Source: Nannocystis bainbridge (GTDB taxonomy: Bacteria > Myxococcota_A > Polyangia > Nannocystales > Nannocystaceae). Taken from it: a DNA stretch of 64,000 nt. The notes below the pieces were generated by a model. It was not told the origin of the DNA and made no database searches. It saw only the letters and a list, made by a program, of their open reading frames with translations. The stretch spans positions 496,001 to 560,000 of the forward strand of contig NZ_JAQNDL010000003.1 of assembly GCF_028368995.1 (NCBI RefSeq). Reading direction: 5' to 3'. A program made the translations under genes and the position numbers. This document shows, piece after piece, positions 40,613 to 48,289 of this stretch. Each line of letters begins with the position of its first letter. Positions within the stretch are counted from its first letter, which is position 1.

Positions 40613-41181
40613 GGAGTACCCCCGATCCAGCGCGGCGCAGGCAGCGGCGACGGGCGAGGCCGCGGCCGCGGCCGGGTGGGCCTCGGCGGCATCGACAGCG
40701 GCAGGCCAGGGGCGGCCCCGGCGAGCATCGGGACCCAGCGGGCCTTGTGCTCCCGTGCGCGCGAAATCTGAGCGTGCCCCGCAAGGGTGAGGCGCCAGCC
40801 GCGGCGCGTGTGCCAGTCGATCCGCGGGGCGTCGGCGAGAGCGGCCCGGACCAGCTCGACCCCGTAGCGCTCGACGATGCGGGCGGCGCGGACGCGCTCG
40901 ACCGGCCGCACAGGTGCGAGGGCGCCGGCGGCCCCGCGCACAGGATCGGCAGGCGCGAGCGTCCAGCCGGTCCGCAAGTGGCCCTCGACGCGCCGGCGCT
41001 CGCGGTGGATCGCGCCGGCCTCTTCGAGACGGCGCAGGTGGCGATACACCGTCGCGCGGTGAAGGCCGGACAGCGCGGCGAGCCGATCGGCGCTCGGGCA
41101 GGCCCACCCGCCCGCGAGCTCGCGCCGCAGCACGTCCAACAAGGGCCTCGCCTGCTCATTCAGACAGCTATTTTCCGCCAT
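40609..41181 (-). CDS. Helix-turn-helix replication/regulatory protein
   Basis: A 190-residue protein. LLDVLRRELAGGWACPSADRLAALSGLHRATVYRHLRRLEEAGAIHRE is a GntR/DnaD-like winged HTH (residues about 15-62); a basic, Pro/Arg-rich tail (RPTRPRPRPRPSPLPAP) ends the protein. Position next to dnaB suggests a replisome organiser or initiator. ATG 41181 follows the previous stop by one base. Confidence 0.62.
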   Translation of the reverse strand: MAENSCLNEQARPLLDVLRRELAGGWACPSADRLAALSGLHRATVYRHLRRLEEAGAIHRERRRVEGHLRTGWTLAPADPVRGAAGALAPVRPVERVRAARIVERYGVELVRAALADAPRIDWHTRRGWRLTLAGHAQISRAREHKARWVPMLAGAAPGLPLSMPPRPTRPRPRPRPSPLPAPRWIGGTP

Positions 41182-41182
41182 G

Positions 41183-42070
41183 TTAGCGACCCTCCCGGCG
41201 CTGCTCAGCCTCCCAGCGCGCGAGCCTGGCGACTTCGTGGCGAAGCACGTCAATCCGTCCCCGCATGTCGTCGGCCAAGTTCTCCCGCATGGTCTTGATC
41301 GCCGCCGCCTCCTCGGAGAGGCGGACCGCTTCCGCAGCGAGGCGAGCCGCGTCCTCCCGCACCCGAGTCTCAAGGCCCGCGCTCGCGGCCATCTCCTCGC
41401 GGAAGCGGTCCTCCAAGCCGCTGATCAGGGCTTCGAGCTCGCGCACGCGCGGATTCACCGTGGGCCCGAAGGCGGCGTCGCGGTAAAAGGCCACCGTCCC
41501 CACGTCGAGACGGGTCTTGCCGGCGATCGCCTCGTCGCTCCATCCCTCCGTATAGAGCCCCGTCTCGACCTGGAAGTGAGCGTCCAGAAGATCGTACATG
41601 TCCCGCAGGGCGCGTGCGGCCTCGGGCGAGGGGCGGCCTCCTGCGTCGAGCGCCGGCGAGGGCTCCGGCTGCGACGTTGCGGACACCGGCGGCGTTACCG
41701 GCCGCGGGGCGGACGGCGGCGTCGTGGGCGGCCGCGCGATGCTGTGTGCGGGGTGCTGAATGACCTTCGCGTCGTCGCCGTGCTTACCTGTCGCTTCCTC
41801 GCTGTGTTTACGCATGTTCTTTGATTCCTGGCACTTTGGACAGGTTGCTTTCTCGCCGTCGCGCACGACAGCCCACCCGAGCCGCGTCCATCGCTGCGTG
41901 ACGGCGATCGGGTTGATCTGCGGCTTGAAGGTTGCGAAGTCGCGGCGCTCGCAGGCTCCGCACACGATCCACATGCCCGTGCGCCCGTGTTCATCGCGAC
42001 CAAAGACGAGGGCGTGCTTTCCCTCGAATTGGGACGGCCGGGTCTTGCTCTCGCTGCAGCGGATCAGCAC
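41183..42070 (-). CDS. Zinc-finger and coiled-coil protein
   Basis: A 295-residue protein. Two Cys pairs (VCGACERRDF about residue 37 and TCPKCQESK about 75) form a probable zinc site, followed by a Pro-rich linker (105-140), a short helical domain with WSDEAIAGKTRLDVGTVAFYRD, which looks like an HTH, and a long coiled coil (ELEALISGLEDRFREEMAASAGLETRV) to the end. Likely a DNA-binding replication or transcription factor of the element. GTG start overlaps the previous gene. Confidence 0.6.
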   Translation of the reverse strand: MLIRCSESKTRPSQFEGKHALVFGRDEHGRTGMWIVCGACERRDFATFKPQINPIAVTQRWTRLGWAVVRDGEKATCPKCQESKNMRKHSEEATGKHGDDAKVIQHPAHSIARPPTTPPSAPRPVTPPVSATSQPEPSPALDAGGRPSPEAARALRDMYDLLDAHFQVETGLYTEGWSDEAIAGKTRLDVGTVAFYRDAAFGPTVNPRVRELEALISGLEDRFREEMAASAGLETRVREDAARLAAEAVRLSEEAAAIKTMRENLADDMRGRIDVLRHEVARLARWEAEQRREGR

Positions 42071-43221
42071 GCGGCCGCCTCCGCGTCGATCTCAAGCTCG
42101 CGCTGCTCCCAGGGCGAGCGGGCGCCGGCGGCCCGCGCCAACATCTCGGCGAGCAAGTGTGCGCCCTCGCGGCAGGTCGCGTCGTACCGCGGAAGCGCAA
42201 CCAGCCGGCGCTGCCACGCGGGCGAGCTGACCTCCACTTCCCACGGGGGCCCCTTGATCCGAAGCGTCGCGCCGGCCCATGTCGCGGTGTACGTGTCCCA
42301 AAGGACACCATGCGGATCGTCGTGGGCGAGGTCGGGTGCCCAACCCGCGCCCGGCCGCGAGCCTGGCCAAGCCACACCCGCCGCAAACAGTTGCCGCCAT
42401 GCGGCGCCGAGGTGATGAAGCCGGTCCGCCGCGTGCTCGGGTCCGATGTTCCCGGCCTCGACCCACCGGCGACAGGCTTCTGCGGCCAACTCCCCGGGCA
42501 GCCGCCGCCGGCCGCGAGCATCGAGCGCGGCCGACACGAGCGTCGCGGCGGTGCGCGCGTTGTCGGCCAGGTCGACTTGTCCCTTGCGCGCGCGAGGCCA
42601 TGGCACGGCGCGCGCCGTGGCCGCTTCGGCCGCGCGGACGAGGTCGTCGACGGCCGGGGCAACCCCCGCGGCCCGCGCCAGCATCCCGAGCGCGTCGCCG
42701 ACGATCACCACGTGACGAGCCCGGAGACGCGACAGAGCGTCTCGGGCGCTGTCGTCGTTGAGCGCCAGCGTCTCAAACGTGCCGAGCAGAGAGTCGAGCC
42801 CAGGGAGGCGGACGAGCCGGGCGAGCTGCTCGCCCGCCGCGCTCTCAAAGGCCCGCGGTCCCCAGGTGCCCGCGGCGGCAGTCAACGGGCCGACAAGCAG
42901 CGGGCGCACGCCGTCGGGGATCGGGAGGGCCACCGGGCGCCCGTCGAGCTCCGCCCACGCCAGGCCGGCCAGCGAGGCCGCAGCGCCAGGGGCACGGAGC
43001 GACGCGCGCGACTTGTCGAGTTCGAGCGCGGCCGCGAGGGCCGGACCGAGGTCGAGCCGCCGATACTCCGCGCCGGCCGCCGGCCACTGGCCAAGCGGGC
43101 CCGCCACCACGCGCCCCTCGTCGAGCCCGACGATCCACCAGCCGCGGACCGTGACAGGACGCCGGCCGCGAGCAGGCATCAACGCGACGGCGGTCTGTAA
43201 CGCTTGATCAACTTCACCCAT
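42064..43221 (-). CDS. Replication-operon protein of unknown family
   Basis: A 385-residue alpha/beta protein. RPVTVRGWWIVGLDEGRVVAGPLG, LTAAAGTWGPRAFESAAGEQLARLVRL and LRARHVVIVGDALGMLARAAGV suggest a Rossmann-like or TOPRIM-like core but no clear catalytic motif. In phage operons of this kind a primase or nuclease often sits between HTH proteins and the helicase, so a primase role is worth testing. A GAGG-like box precedes ATG 43221. Confidence 0.5.
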   Translation of the reverse strand: MGEVDQALQTAVALMPARGRRPVTVRGWWIVGLDEGRVVAGPLGQWPAAGAEYRRLDLGPALAAALELDKSRASLRAPGAAASLAGLAWAELDGRPVALPIPDGVRPLLVGPLTAAAGTWGPRAFESAAGEQLARLVRLPGLDSLLGTFETLALNDDSARDALSRLRARHVVIVGDALGMLARAAGVAPAVDDLVRAAEAATARAVPWPRARKGQVDLADNARTAATLVSAALDARGRRRLPGELAAEACRRWVEAGNIGPEHAADRLHHLGAAWRQLFAAGVAWPGSRPGAGWAPDLAHDDPHGVLWDTYTATWAGATLRIKGPPWEVEVSSPAWQRRLVALPRYDATCREGAHLLAEMLARAAGARSPWEQRELEIDAEAAAC

Positions 43222-43230
43222 TGCTGAACC

Positions 43231-43488
43231 TCATGCGCGAGCGGCGAGCCCGAGGCGGGCCGCCCTCTCGCACAGCCAAAGGGCCGTCGTGCTCGCGGCC
43301 TCTACGCGCACGGGCCTCCGCCGCCGGGGCCGACGGCCGGCGACCTTCGCCACCTGCTCCCGCACGATCAGATCGAACGACAGGCGGGCCACAAACATCG
43401 CGCCATAGAGCGCACTCGGGCCGCCGCACGCGGCGGCCTCTGCGGGTGTGTAGTTCATAGACATGTCTCTCGGGTCGGGCTCTCTCAC
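43231..43488 (-). CDS. Small conserved-position protein
   Basis: An 85-residue protein with a basic patch (AGRRPRRRRPVRVEA). GTG overlaps the stop of the preceding gene (GTGA). Sits between integrase-linked small gene and the larger replication protein. No family recognised. Confidence 0.5.
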   Translation of the reverse strand: MREPDPRDMSMNYTPAEAAACGGPSALYGAMFVARLSFDLIVREQVAKVAGRRPRRRRPVRVEAASTTALWLCERAARLGLAARA

Positions 43489-43700
43489 GGGAGCAAGTCC
43501 GCCTCGTAGATGAACACCAGCAATGAACGGACGCGGTAGCGAAGGACCTCGCCGCTTGGCGCGTAGACAAACGCCGTGAGGGACGCCGAGGCACCGACGC
43601 GATCGGCGGCCTCCTCGGCGGCCTCCTCGGGCGATGCGGCGTCGATCTCGATCTCCTCCGCGTGGCCCGAGATCCGGACATGGTACTTGGGACAGGTCAC
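43485..43700 (-). CDS. Small protein coupled to integrase
   Basis: A 71-residue alpha/beta protein: YHVRISGHAEEIEIDAASPEEAAEEAADRVG resembles the short 'aminoacyl-like' domain of small phage proteins. Its GTG overlaps the integrase stop as GTGA, so it is translated from the integrase message. Confidence 0.55.
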   Translation of the reverse strand: MTCPKYHVRISGHAEEIEIDAASPEEAAEEAADRVGASASLTAFVYAPSGEVLRYRVRSLLVFIYEADLLP

Positions 43701-45247
43701 ATCGCCCCCCCGGTCGCGTGAGCGAGGCGGCCCGAAAGCGCGTTCGACCCAGGACGCTCCGCCCCTTCGCCGTAGATCTCGCGGGTCATCTTGGGGTCAT
43801 GGCCAAGCGCCCACGCGATGTCATCGATCGGCGCGCCCTCCTCCATGCTCAGGTGGACGAAGCTGTGGCGGAGGTCGTGCGGATGCGGCCACGGCTTCGG
43901 CAGGCCGGCCAGGATTACAGCCTCCCGCATCACACGCCACACGGCGGTCTTGAGGCTTTCGGGATCATGGGTCCCGAAGAGCGGGCCGCGGACGCGGGGG
44001 CCCCACGTCCCTTGCTTCCCGAACATCAGCTCGATCTGCTTCGCGGCGACCCGAGCGGCATCGTCGTCAACGGCGATCTTCCGCTCCTTGCCCGACTTCG
44101 TGCGGACCAACTTGATCTTGTTCCCGCGGATGTCGCCGGCGTCGACGCGCGCCATCTCGTCGATGCGCGTCCCGGAGAGAAGCAGCATGCGAAAGAGCGT
44201 GTGCGGTGCCGTGTGATGCGCGAGGTCCTGGCCTTCGAGCCGACGCCGACTCCCGTCCTCGACGCGCGCGTCGTACAGGTCCGCCGCGACGGCCCGCAGG
44301 TCTCGCATTTCCTCAGACGTGATCGGCCGCGGAGGCTTGCGGCGATGCTTGGCCCGGACCCCGTAGTCCGGATCGCACTGGATCACGCCGCGGGCGCGCG
44401 CGAAGCGAAGCAGGTTCCGCAAGCGAGCTAGACAAGCCTTCGCAGCCGAGCTCCCCGCGTTCTTGCAAAGCCCCTTGTACCAGGCATCGATGATCTCGGC
44501 GGTGAGGTCGACGGCGCGGAACTCGGCGAGCGCCGGCCGCTCCGTCCCGGTGTGCTCGGGCTTCTGCGCGCGCTCCCGGAGCTTGGTGCGCAGGTACCGA
44601 TACGCGCGCACCGACTTCGGCCGCAGGTGGCCGAGCGCCTCTTGCTCGATCTTGTCGGCGAGCCAGTGATCGGCGACGAGCTGCACCGTCGCCTCCGGAG
44701 TGAGGGGAGCGAGCGCCGCGCTGTCGATCGTCTCTTCGGGCTTGCGCTTCCGCTTGGAAGTCCGCGGGACGACTTCGTGCGTCGGCTGGCCGGTCGTCTC
44801 GCCGACCCTGCGCAGGTGGGCGAGCAGGCGGCCCAAGCACTTGACGAGCTTGCGGGCGACAGGCTCGTGGTAGGACTTGCAGAGTTCGGCGAACCAGGCG
44901 CGCACGACCGGCGGATGCAACGCGGTGGTCGGCAACGCAGCGAGCGACCCGAGACGGCGCAAGAGCATCGCGGCGTCCGTGTGCCCGCGAAACCCGAGGT
45001 CGCCGTCCCGCTCCCTGGCCTTCAGGTGTTCGAGCCAATCCCGCGCGGCGGCCTCGACCGAACCAGCCGGCGGCCCCGCAGGGTCGAGGCCAGGGAACGC
45101 GACCTCATGGGCACGCGCGTGATTCAGGATCGAGGTCAGCGAGCGCCGCGCGGTCGCGGCAACGCTCGGGGTGTAAGCGTGCGCAACCGTCGACACCCAT
45201 TGCTCGATCGTCTCGGGGGTGAGCTTGCTTGCCCGTACGTCACGCAA
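43697..45247 (-). CDS. int: Tyrosine recombinase (integrase) with three core-binding domains
   Basis: A 516-residue integrase. Catalytic residues are all present: Arg in LLSGTRIDEMARV (about residue 359), Lys in TKSGKERKI, HDLRHSF (about 456), LGHDP and Tyr in REIYGEG (about 490). Upstream, three segments each look like a SAM-like core-binding domain: LTPETIEQWVSTV, LHPPVVRAWFAEL and LTAEIIDAWYKGL, each followed by a conserved helix pair. That is one or two more than normal. TTG 45247 is the only start codon in frame on the element side of attR; the frame extends through attR to 45418 but that part is host DNA. The first domain lacks the usual arm-binding N-terminus. Confidence 0.9.
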   Translation of the reverse strand: MRDVRASKLTPETIEQWVSTVAHAYTPSVAATARRSLTSILNHARAHEVAFPGLDPAGPPAGSVEAAARDWLEHLKARERDGDLGFRGHTDAAMLLRRLGSLAALPTTALHPPVVRAWFAELCKSYHEPVARKLVKCLGRLLAHLRRVGETTGQPTHEVVPRTSKRKRKPEETIDSAALAPLTPEATVQLVADHWLADKIEQEALGHLRPKSVRAYRYLRTKLRERAQKPEHTGTERPALAEFRAVDLTAEIIDAWYKGLCKNAGSSAAKACLARLRNLLRFARARGVIQCDPDYGVRAKHRRKPPRPITSEEMRDLRAVAADLYDARVEDGSRRRLEGQDLAHHTAPHTLFRMLLLSGTRIDEMARVDAGDIRGNKIKLVRTKSGKERKIAVDDDAARVAAKQIELMFGKQGTWGPRVRGPLFGTHDPESLKTAVWRVMREAVILAGLPKPWPHPHDLRHSFVHLSMEEGAPIDDIAWALGHDPKMTREIYGEGAERPGSNALSGRLAHATGGAM

Positions 45248-45362
45248 GCCGCCGACCTGGGATCGGCTCGCTCGGCTCGACCGACCTCCGCGGCAAGTCG
45301 AGGGCGGTCGCGCTCGCGCTCGCTTGCTCGCCGACGCGACGCTCGGAGCGCTCGGCGGAAGG

Positions 45363-45396
45363 TGCTGGGGATGTCGGAAGCTCGCTACAACCCCGG
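45363..45396 (+). repeat. attR of the 40-kb element
   Basis: Matches attL, ending in GCTACAACCCCGG at 45384-45396. The codons read LGMSEARYNPG against LGMPGVCYNPG in attL, so the element carries its own imitation of the target gene. Host coding sequence resumes immediately to the right. Confidence 0.88.
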
Positions 45397-45397
45397 C

Positions 45398-45457
45398 ATC
45401 CACAAGCTGCGCCGCCACGCCAGCGGCCCGAGCGCCGCGGCGAAGAACGTCGCCTGA
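45398..45457 (+). pseudogene. Displaced 3' end of the oxidoreductase gene
   Basis: Nineteen codons (IHKLRRHASGPSAAAKNVA) and TGA continue the Y-N-P-G reading frame of attR. Joined to the left part at 5228 they restore a 435-residue oxidoreductase with a normal end. A local ATG at 45371 could allow a 28-codon peptide. Confidence 0.8.
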
Positions 45458-45466
45458 TCGAACAGA

Positions 45467-45524
45467 CCTGCTGTAAAGGACATGCTCTCGAAGTCATGTC
45501 CCTTCACACATGCTCCGAGGGCCA
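45467..45524. repeat. CATG 14-bp repeat array (three CATG units)
   Basis: CATG at 45481, 45495 and 45509, exactly 14 bases apart, each in a 10-bp near-palindrome, directly after the displaced oxidoreductase end. Confidence 0.7.
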
Positions 45525-45675
45525 CGCGATTCGCCGGGCTCGGGCCCGGCGATCGCGAGCACCAGCGGCGGCCACCCAGCGGCCACCCAGGCCGGCGAGC
45601 TCGCGCTGCGACGACAAACCCCGGCGCCGGGAGCCCATCGGAAATAAACGCATGGGGCCGAAGTGTTGTCGTGCC

Positions 45676-46656
45676 ATGCGTTCGGGCTGGCTCGCGCTGG
45701 CGCTCGCGGGCTGCGCGGCGCGCTCGACCTCGACGGTCCCATCGGCGACCGAGCCCGAGCGCGTGAGCGCGGCGGTCCCGGCGGGCGCTGCCGTCTTCGT
45801 CGACCCACCGCCTCCGCCGTGTCCCGCCTCCGGGTGGCTCACGGCCGAGGTGTTGATTGGGCCGTGGAGCATCCGCTACGGATCTGCCCGGGGCACGCAC
45901 ACGCTGATGCAGCACGCGAAGCGCGACGATTACCTGGCCGATGGGACAGTTCACGGCGTGCGCCTGGTCCGTCCCGTGTCCTACCGCGATCGCTGGCAGG
46001 TGAGCGGCGGCAGCATGCTCGCGCTGCCGGACCAGGAACAGCGCAGCGAGCTCACGGGCTCCTGGCACGTCGACGAGACCGGCCTGCTCGAGCTGCGCTG
46101 GATCGGGCCGCAGCGGACCGAGATGACACGAGGGCGGGTGTGGGTCGACATCGAGGCCGGACCCCAACCCCACGCGCGGCTGCACCGACACCCGCTGACG
46201 CGCGGCGCCGACGAGGTGTGGCGCAGCGAGGTCTTTACCGAGGTCACGGAGGCCGGCGTGACCCGCGGCTTCACCAGCCGGATCGAGCTGCGCTTCGAGC
46301 CGCCGTTGCAGTCGAGCCCGTCGTCGTGCGGGGTGGAGATCCGCCGTGAGCTCGCGGTCTGGGGCGGCGGCCCGCCTGCCACGTGGAAAGACCGCGCGCG
46401 CGGCCTGTGCACTGTCGAGGGCCGCCAGGTTCGCATCGAGCCGGACGAGCGCCGACCCGGACGCTGGCCGGAACACGACGCTCGGCTACAGGGCGCCTAC
46501 GCGCCGCTCGAGTTCGGCAGCTACGCGTGGATCGCCGCCGATATCCTCGTCGGCGGCCACGACTGGGAACCACACTCCCGCGGCCGCCCCGTGGAGCCGC
46601 CGATCCTTTGGCACGACGCCGCAGGCCGCGGCTGGTGCACGCCGGGACGTCCATAA
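45676..46656 (+). CDS. Lipoprotein of unknown function
   Basis: A 326-residue lipoprotein (signal peptide with LAGC). The body is beta-rich with many Trp and Arg (LRWIGPQRTEM, RGRVWVDIEAGPQPHARLHRHP) and a few cysteines. It is the first host gene right of the element. No domain recognised. CATG repeat arrays lie on both sides. Confidence 0.7.
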   Translation: MRSGWLALALAGCAARSTSTVPSATEPERVSAAVPAGAAVFVDPPPPPCPASGWLTAEVLIGPWSIRYGSARGTHTLMQHAKRDDYLADGTVHGVRLVRPVSYRDRWQVSGGSMLALPDQEQRSELTGSWHVDETGLLELRWIGPQRTEMTRGRVWVDIEAGPQPHARLHRHPLTRGADEVWRSEVFTEVTEAGVTRGFTSRIELRFEPPLQSSPSSCGVEIRRELAVWGGGPPATWKDRARGLCTVEGRQVRIEPDERRPGRWPEHDARLQGAYAPLEFGSYAWIAADILVGGHDWEPHSRGRPVEPPILWHDAAGRGWCTPGRP

Positions 46657-46692
46657 GATGTCCTTGAAGACATGTCCCTAGGCACATGTCCT
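46651..46692. repeat. CATG 14-bp repeat array (three units)
   Basis: GATG at 46657 and CATG at 46671 and 46685, exactly 14 bases apart; CATGTCC and GGCACATG-type arms can pair. It overlaps the stop region of the lipoprotein gene. Confidence 0.7.
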
Positions 46693-46719
46693 GGGGTCGG
46701 GCGTTCGCCGCCCCTGGCC

Positions 46720-47205
46720 TCAGCGCCGGCGCCGGCGCAGCAGCCCGACGAGCCCGAGCAGCCCGAGGGCCGCGCCCGGCGACGCGTCGCTGCGGCAGCC
46801 GCAGCCCTCCTCCTTCTTCGGCGACGTCCCGTCGCTGGTCCCGCCGTCGCTGGTCGCACCGCCGGTGGTGCTCGAGCTCCCGGCCGTCTCGCCCGTCACT
46901 CCGGCCGTCGCGCCCGTCGTCCCGCCCGTCTCGCCCGTCGACCCCGTGGTCCCCGTCGTCCCCGTGCCCGTGGCGGTGGTCGTCGCCGTCCCCATCGGAT
47001 CGCAGTAGCCGCATTTCTTGCCGGGCTCCCCGGGGCAGTCCTTCTCGACGCAGTACCCGTCGCCCAGGTCCGAATAACAGGACGACCCCAGCTCCTGGTC
47101 CAGGCAGGCCATGTAAGGATCGGGGTCGGGCGCGACGTCGGCGCGGGCCGTGGTGCCGACGAGGAGCAGCGGGGACGCGAACAGGAGCACGAGAGCAGAG
47201 CGCAT
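46720..47205 (-). CDS. MYXO-CTERM sorting-domain protein
   Basis: A 161-residue secreted protein. Signal peptide (ALVLLFASPLLLVGTTARA), a Cys-rich part (CLDQELGSSCYSDLGDGYC), a Thr/Gly-rich repeat linker (TGTGTTGTTGSTGETGG), and an end of the form GCGCRSDASPGAALGLLGLVGLLRRRRR with the Cys pair, membrane helix and basic tail of MYXO-CTERM. That signal anchors proteins in myxobacteria and is good evidence for the phylum. ATG 47205 starts the signal peptide. Confidence 0.88.
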   Translation of the reverse strand: MRSALVLLFASPLLLVGTTARADVAPDPDPYMACLDQELGSSCYSDLGDGYCVEKDCPGEPGKKCGYCDPMGTATTTATGTGTTGTTGSTGETGGTTGATAGVTGETAGSSSTTGGATSDGGTSDGTSPKKEEGCGCRSDASPGAALGLLGLVGLLRRRRR

Positions 47206-47363
47206 GGCCGGCAAGATAGCGGATCGGCGCTCGTCTCGGAATCACCGCCGCTCATGGGACGCCGCCGATCGATGTCGAGCGCCCCGCTCGGATTGGGGTC
47301 CGCCGCCGACGCGGGATCGCGCACCCATGGCCCCTCGGTCGCCAGGGCCTCATCTCGTGCGCA

Positions 47364-47430
47364 TCGCATGTCCTTGAGGACATGCCTAAAACATCATGTT
47401 CATACGAACATGCCCCTCGGGGCATGTCGA
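47364..47430. repeat. CATG 14-bp repeat array (five units)
   Basis: CATG at 47367, 47381, 47395, 47409 and 47423, exactly 14 bases apart. Neighbouring units pair as hairpins, for example CATGTTCatacGAACATG and CATGCCCctcgGGGCATG. It lies just after the hydrolase gene end. Confidence 0.85.
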
Positions 47431-47435
47431 AAATT

Positions 47436-48221
47436 TCACCGCACGAGCTGGCCCACGAACCTCGCCGTCGCCGCCAGCGTCTCCTCGGGCCGCTCGCGGT
47501 ACGGGCTGTGTCCGCACCCCGCAAGCAGCAGCGTCTCGACCGGCCCGGCCACCCCGCCGGCGATCGCCTGCACCTGCGCGATCGTCCCGTACGCGTCGTC
47601 TTCGCCCTGGATCACCAGCGTCGGCGCCGTCACCTGCGGCAGGTAGCCCTCGAGGTTCCAGCGCCGGAACGCCGGGTCGAGCCACGCCTCGCACCAGCCG
47701 CGGAACGCCGCCTCCACGTTTTCGCCATGGTGCCGCTGCAGGCGCGCCCGCAGCTCGCCCGCCTCGTACTCGCGCTTCGCCGCCGCGATGCTGCGCACCG
47801 ACACCTCCTCGCAGAACACGTGCGGCGCCATCAGCACCAGCCCGGCCACCCGTTCGCGCCCGGCCGTCGCCGCGTGGACCAGCGCGATCGACCCGCCGTC
47901 GCTGTGCCCGACCAGGATCGCCGAGCGCACCCCCGCCGCGTCGAGCACCGCGCCGACCACCGCCTCGCCCTCGCGCTGCATGTAGTCGAGCGGCCGCGGC
48001 AGCGCGATCGTCTGCGAGCGGCCGTAGCCGGCGCGGCTGTACACCAGCGCCCCGCAGCCGGTCGCCGCGACCAGCCGCTCGGGGAAATCGCGCCACAGGC
48101 TCACGCAGCCGAGCCCCTCGTGCAGCAGCACCAGCGTCGGCGCCTCGGCCGGCCCGGGCCCGACCCACCGGTACTCGAGCCGCTGCCCTGCCGCCGTCAG
48201 ATAGCCTGTCTCTTGCGACAT
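47436..48221 (-). CDS. Alpha/beta hydrolase
   Basis: A 261-residue serine hydrolase: oxyanion region LLHEGLGCVSLWRDFPERL, nucleophile GHSDGGSIA (about residue 99), Asp in QGEDDAYG (about 210) and His in GCGHSPYRE (about 235). Such enzymes act on esters or related bonds; the substrate is unknown. The ATG itself is part of a CATG repeat unit, so the array may influence its expression. Confidence 0.85.
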   Translation of the reverse strand: MSQETGYLTAAGQRLEYRWVGPGPAEAPTLVLLHEGLGCVSLWRDFPERLVAATGCGALVYSRAGYGRSQTIALPRPLDYMQREGEAVVGAVLDAAGVRSAILVGHSDGGSIALVHAATAGRERVAGLVLMAPHVFCEEVSVRSIAAAKREYEAGELRARLQRHHGENVEAAFRGWCEAWLDPAFRRWNLEGYLPQVTAPTLVIQGEDDAYGTIAQVQAIAGGVAGPVETLLLAGCGHSPYRERPEETLAATARFVGQLVR

Positions 48222-48252
48222 GCCTGATTCAACATGTCCTTCCAGACATACC
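48202..48252. repeat. CATG 14-bp repeat array at a gene start
   Basis: CCTG at 48205, CATG at 48219 and 48233, CATA at 48247, all 14 bases apart. CATG 48219 contains the start codon of the hydrolase gene. Confidence 0.75.
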
Positions 48253-48289
48253 CATCACACCGAACTCGGCAGTCTCTCGCGCCATGTCT

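Larger units (their letters stand above)
5229..45396. mobile_element. Integrated mobile element, about 40.2 kb, candidate membrane-containing prophage
   Basis: The boundaries are set by the att repeats and by the split oxidoreductase gene. Contents are a tyrosine integrase at the right end, a leftward replication operon with DnaB and a sigma-like protein, a rightward virus-like block with lytic enzymes, membrane-anchored proteins and a phosphatidyltransferase, regulatory proteins (XRE, MerR-like, sigma factor, Ser/Thr kinase), possible defence cargo and an IS66 copy. No tailed-phage packaging or tail gene and no conjugation gene were recognised. Calling it a virus is inference; calling it an integrated site-specific element is strongly supported. 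Confidence 0.88.

Noticed and set aside
5229..45396. Reading the element as an integrative conjugative element.
   Set aside because: No relaxase, coupling protein or type IV secretion gene was seen; lytic enzymes and DnaB point to a virus-like life cycle.
45248..45418. Integrase frame continuing upstream through attR.
   Set aside because: This part crosses the att core into host DNA; the composition is arginine/serine-rich and not integrase-like.
47364..47430. CRISPR array.
   Set aside because: Units are 14 bases with 4-base spacers and internal palindromes; there are no cas genes and no unique spacers.
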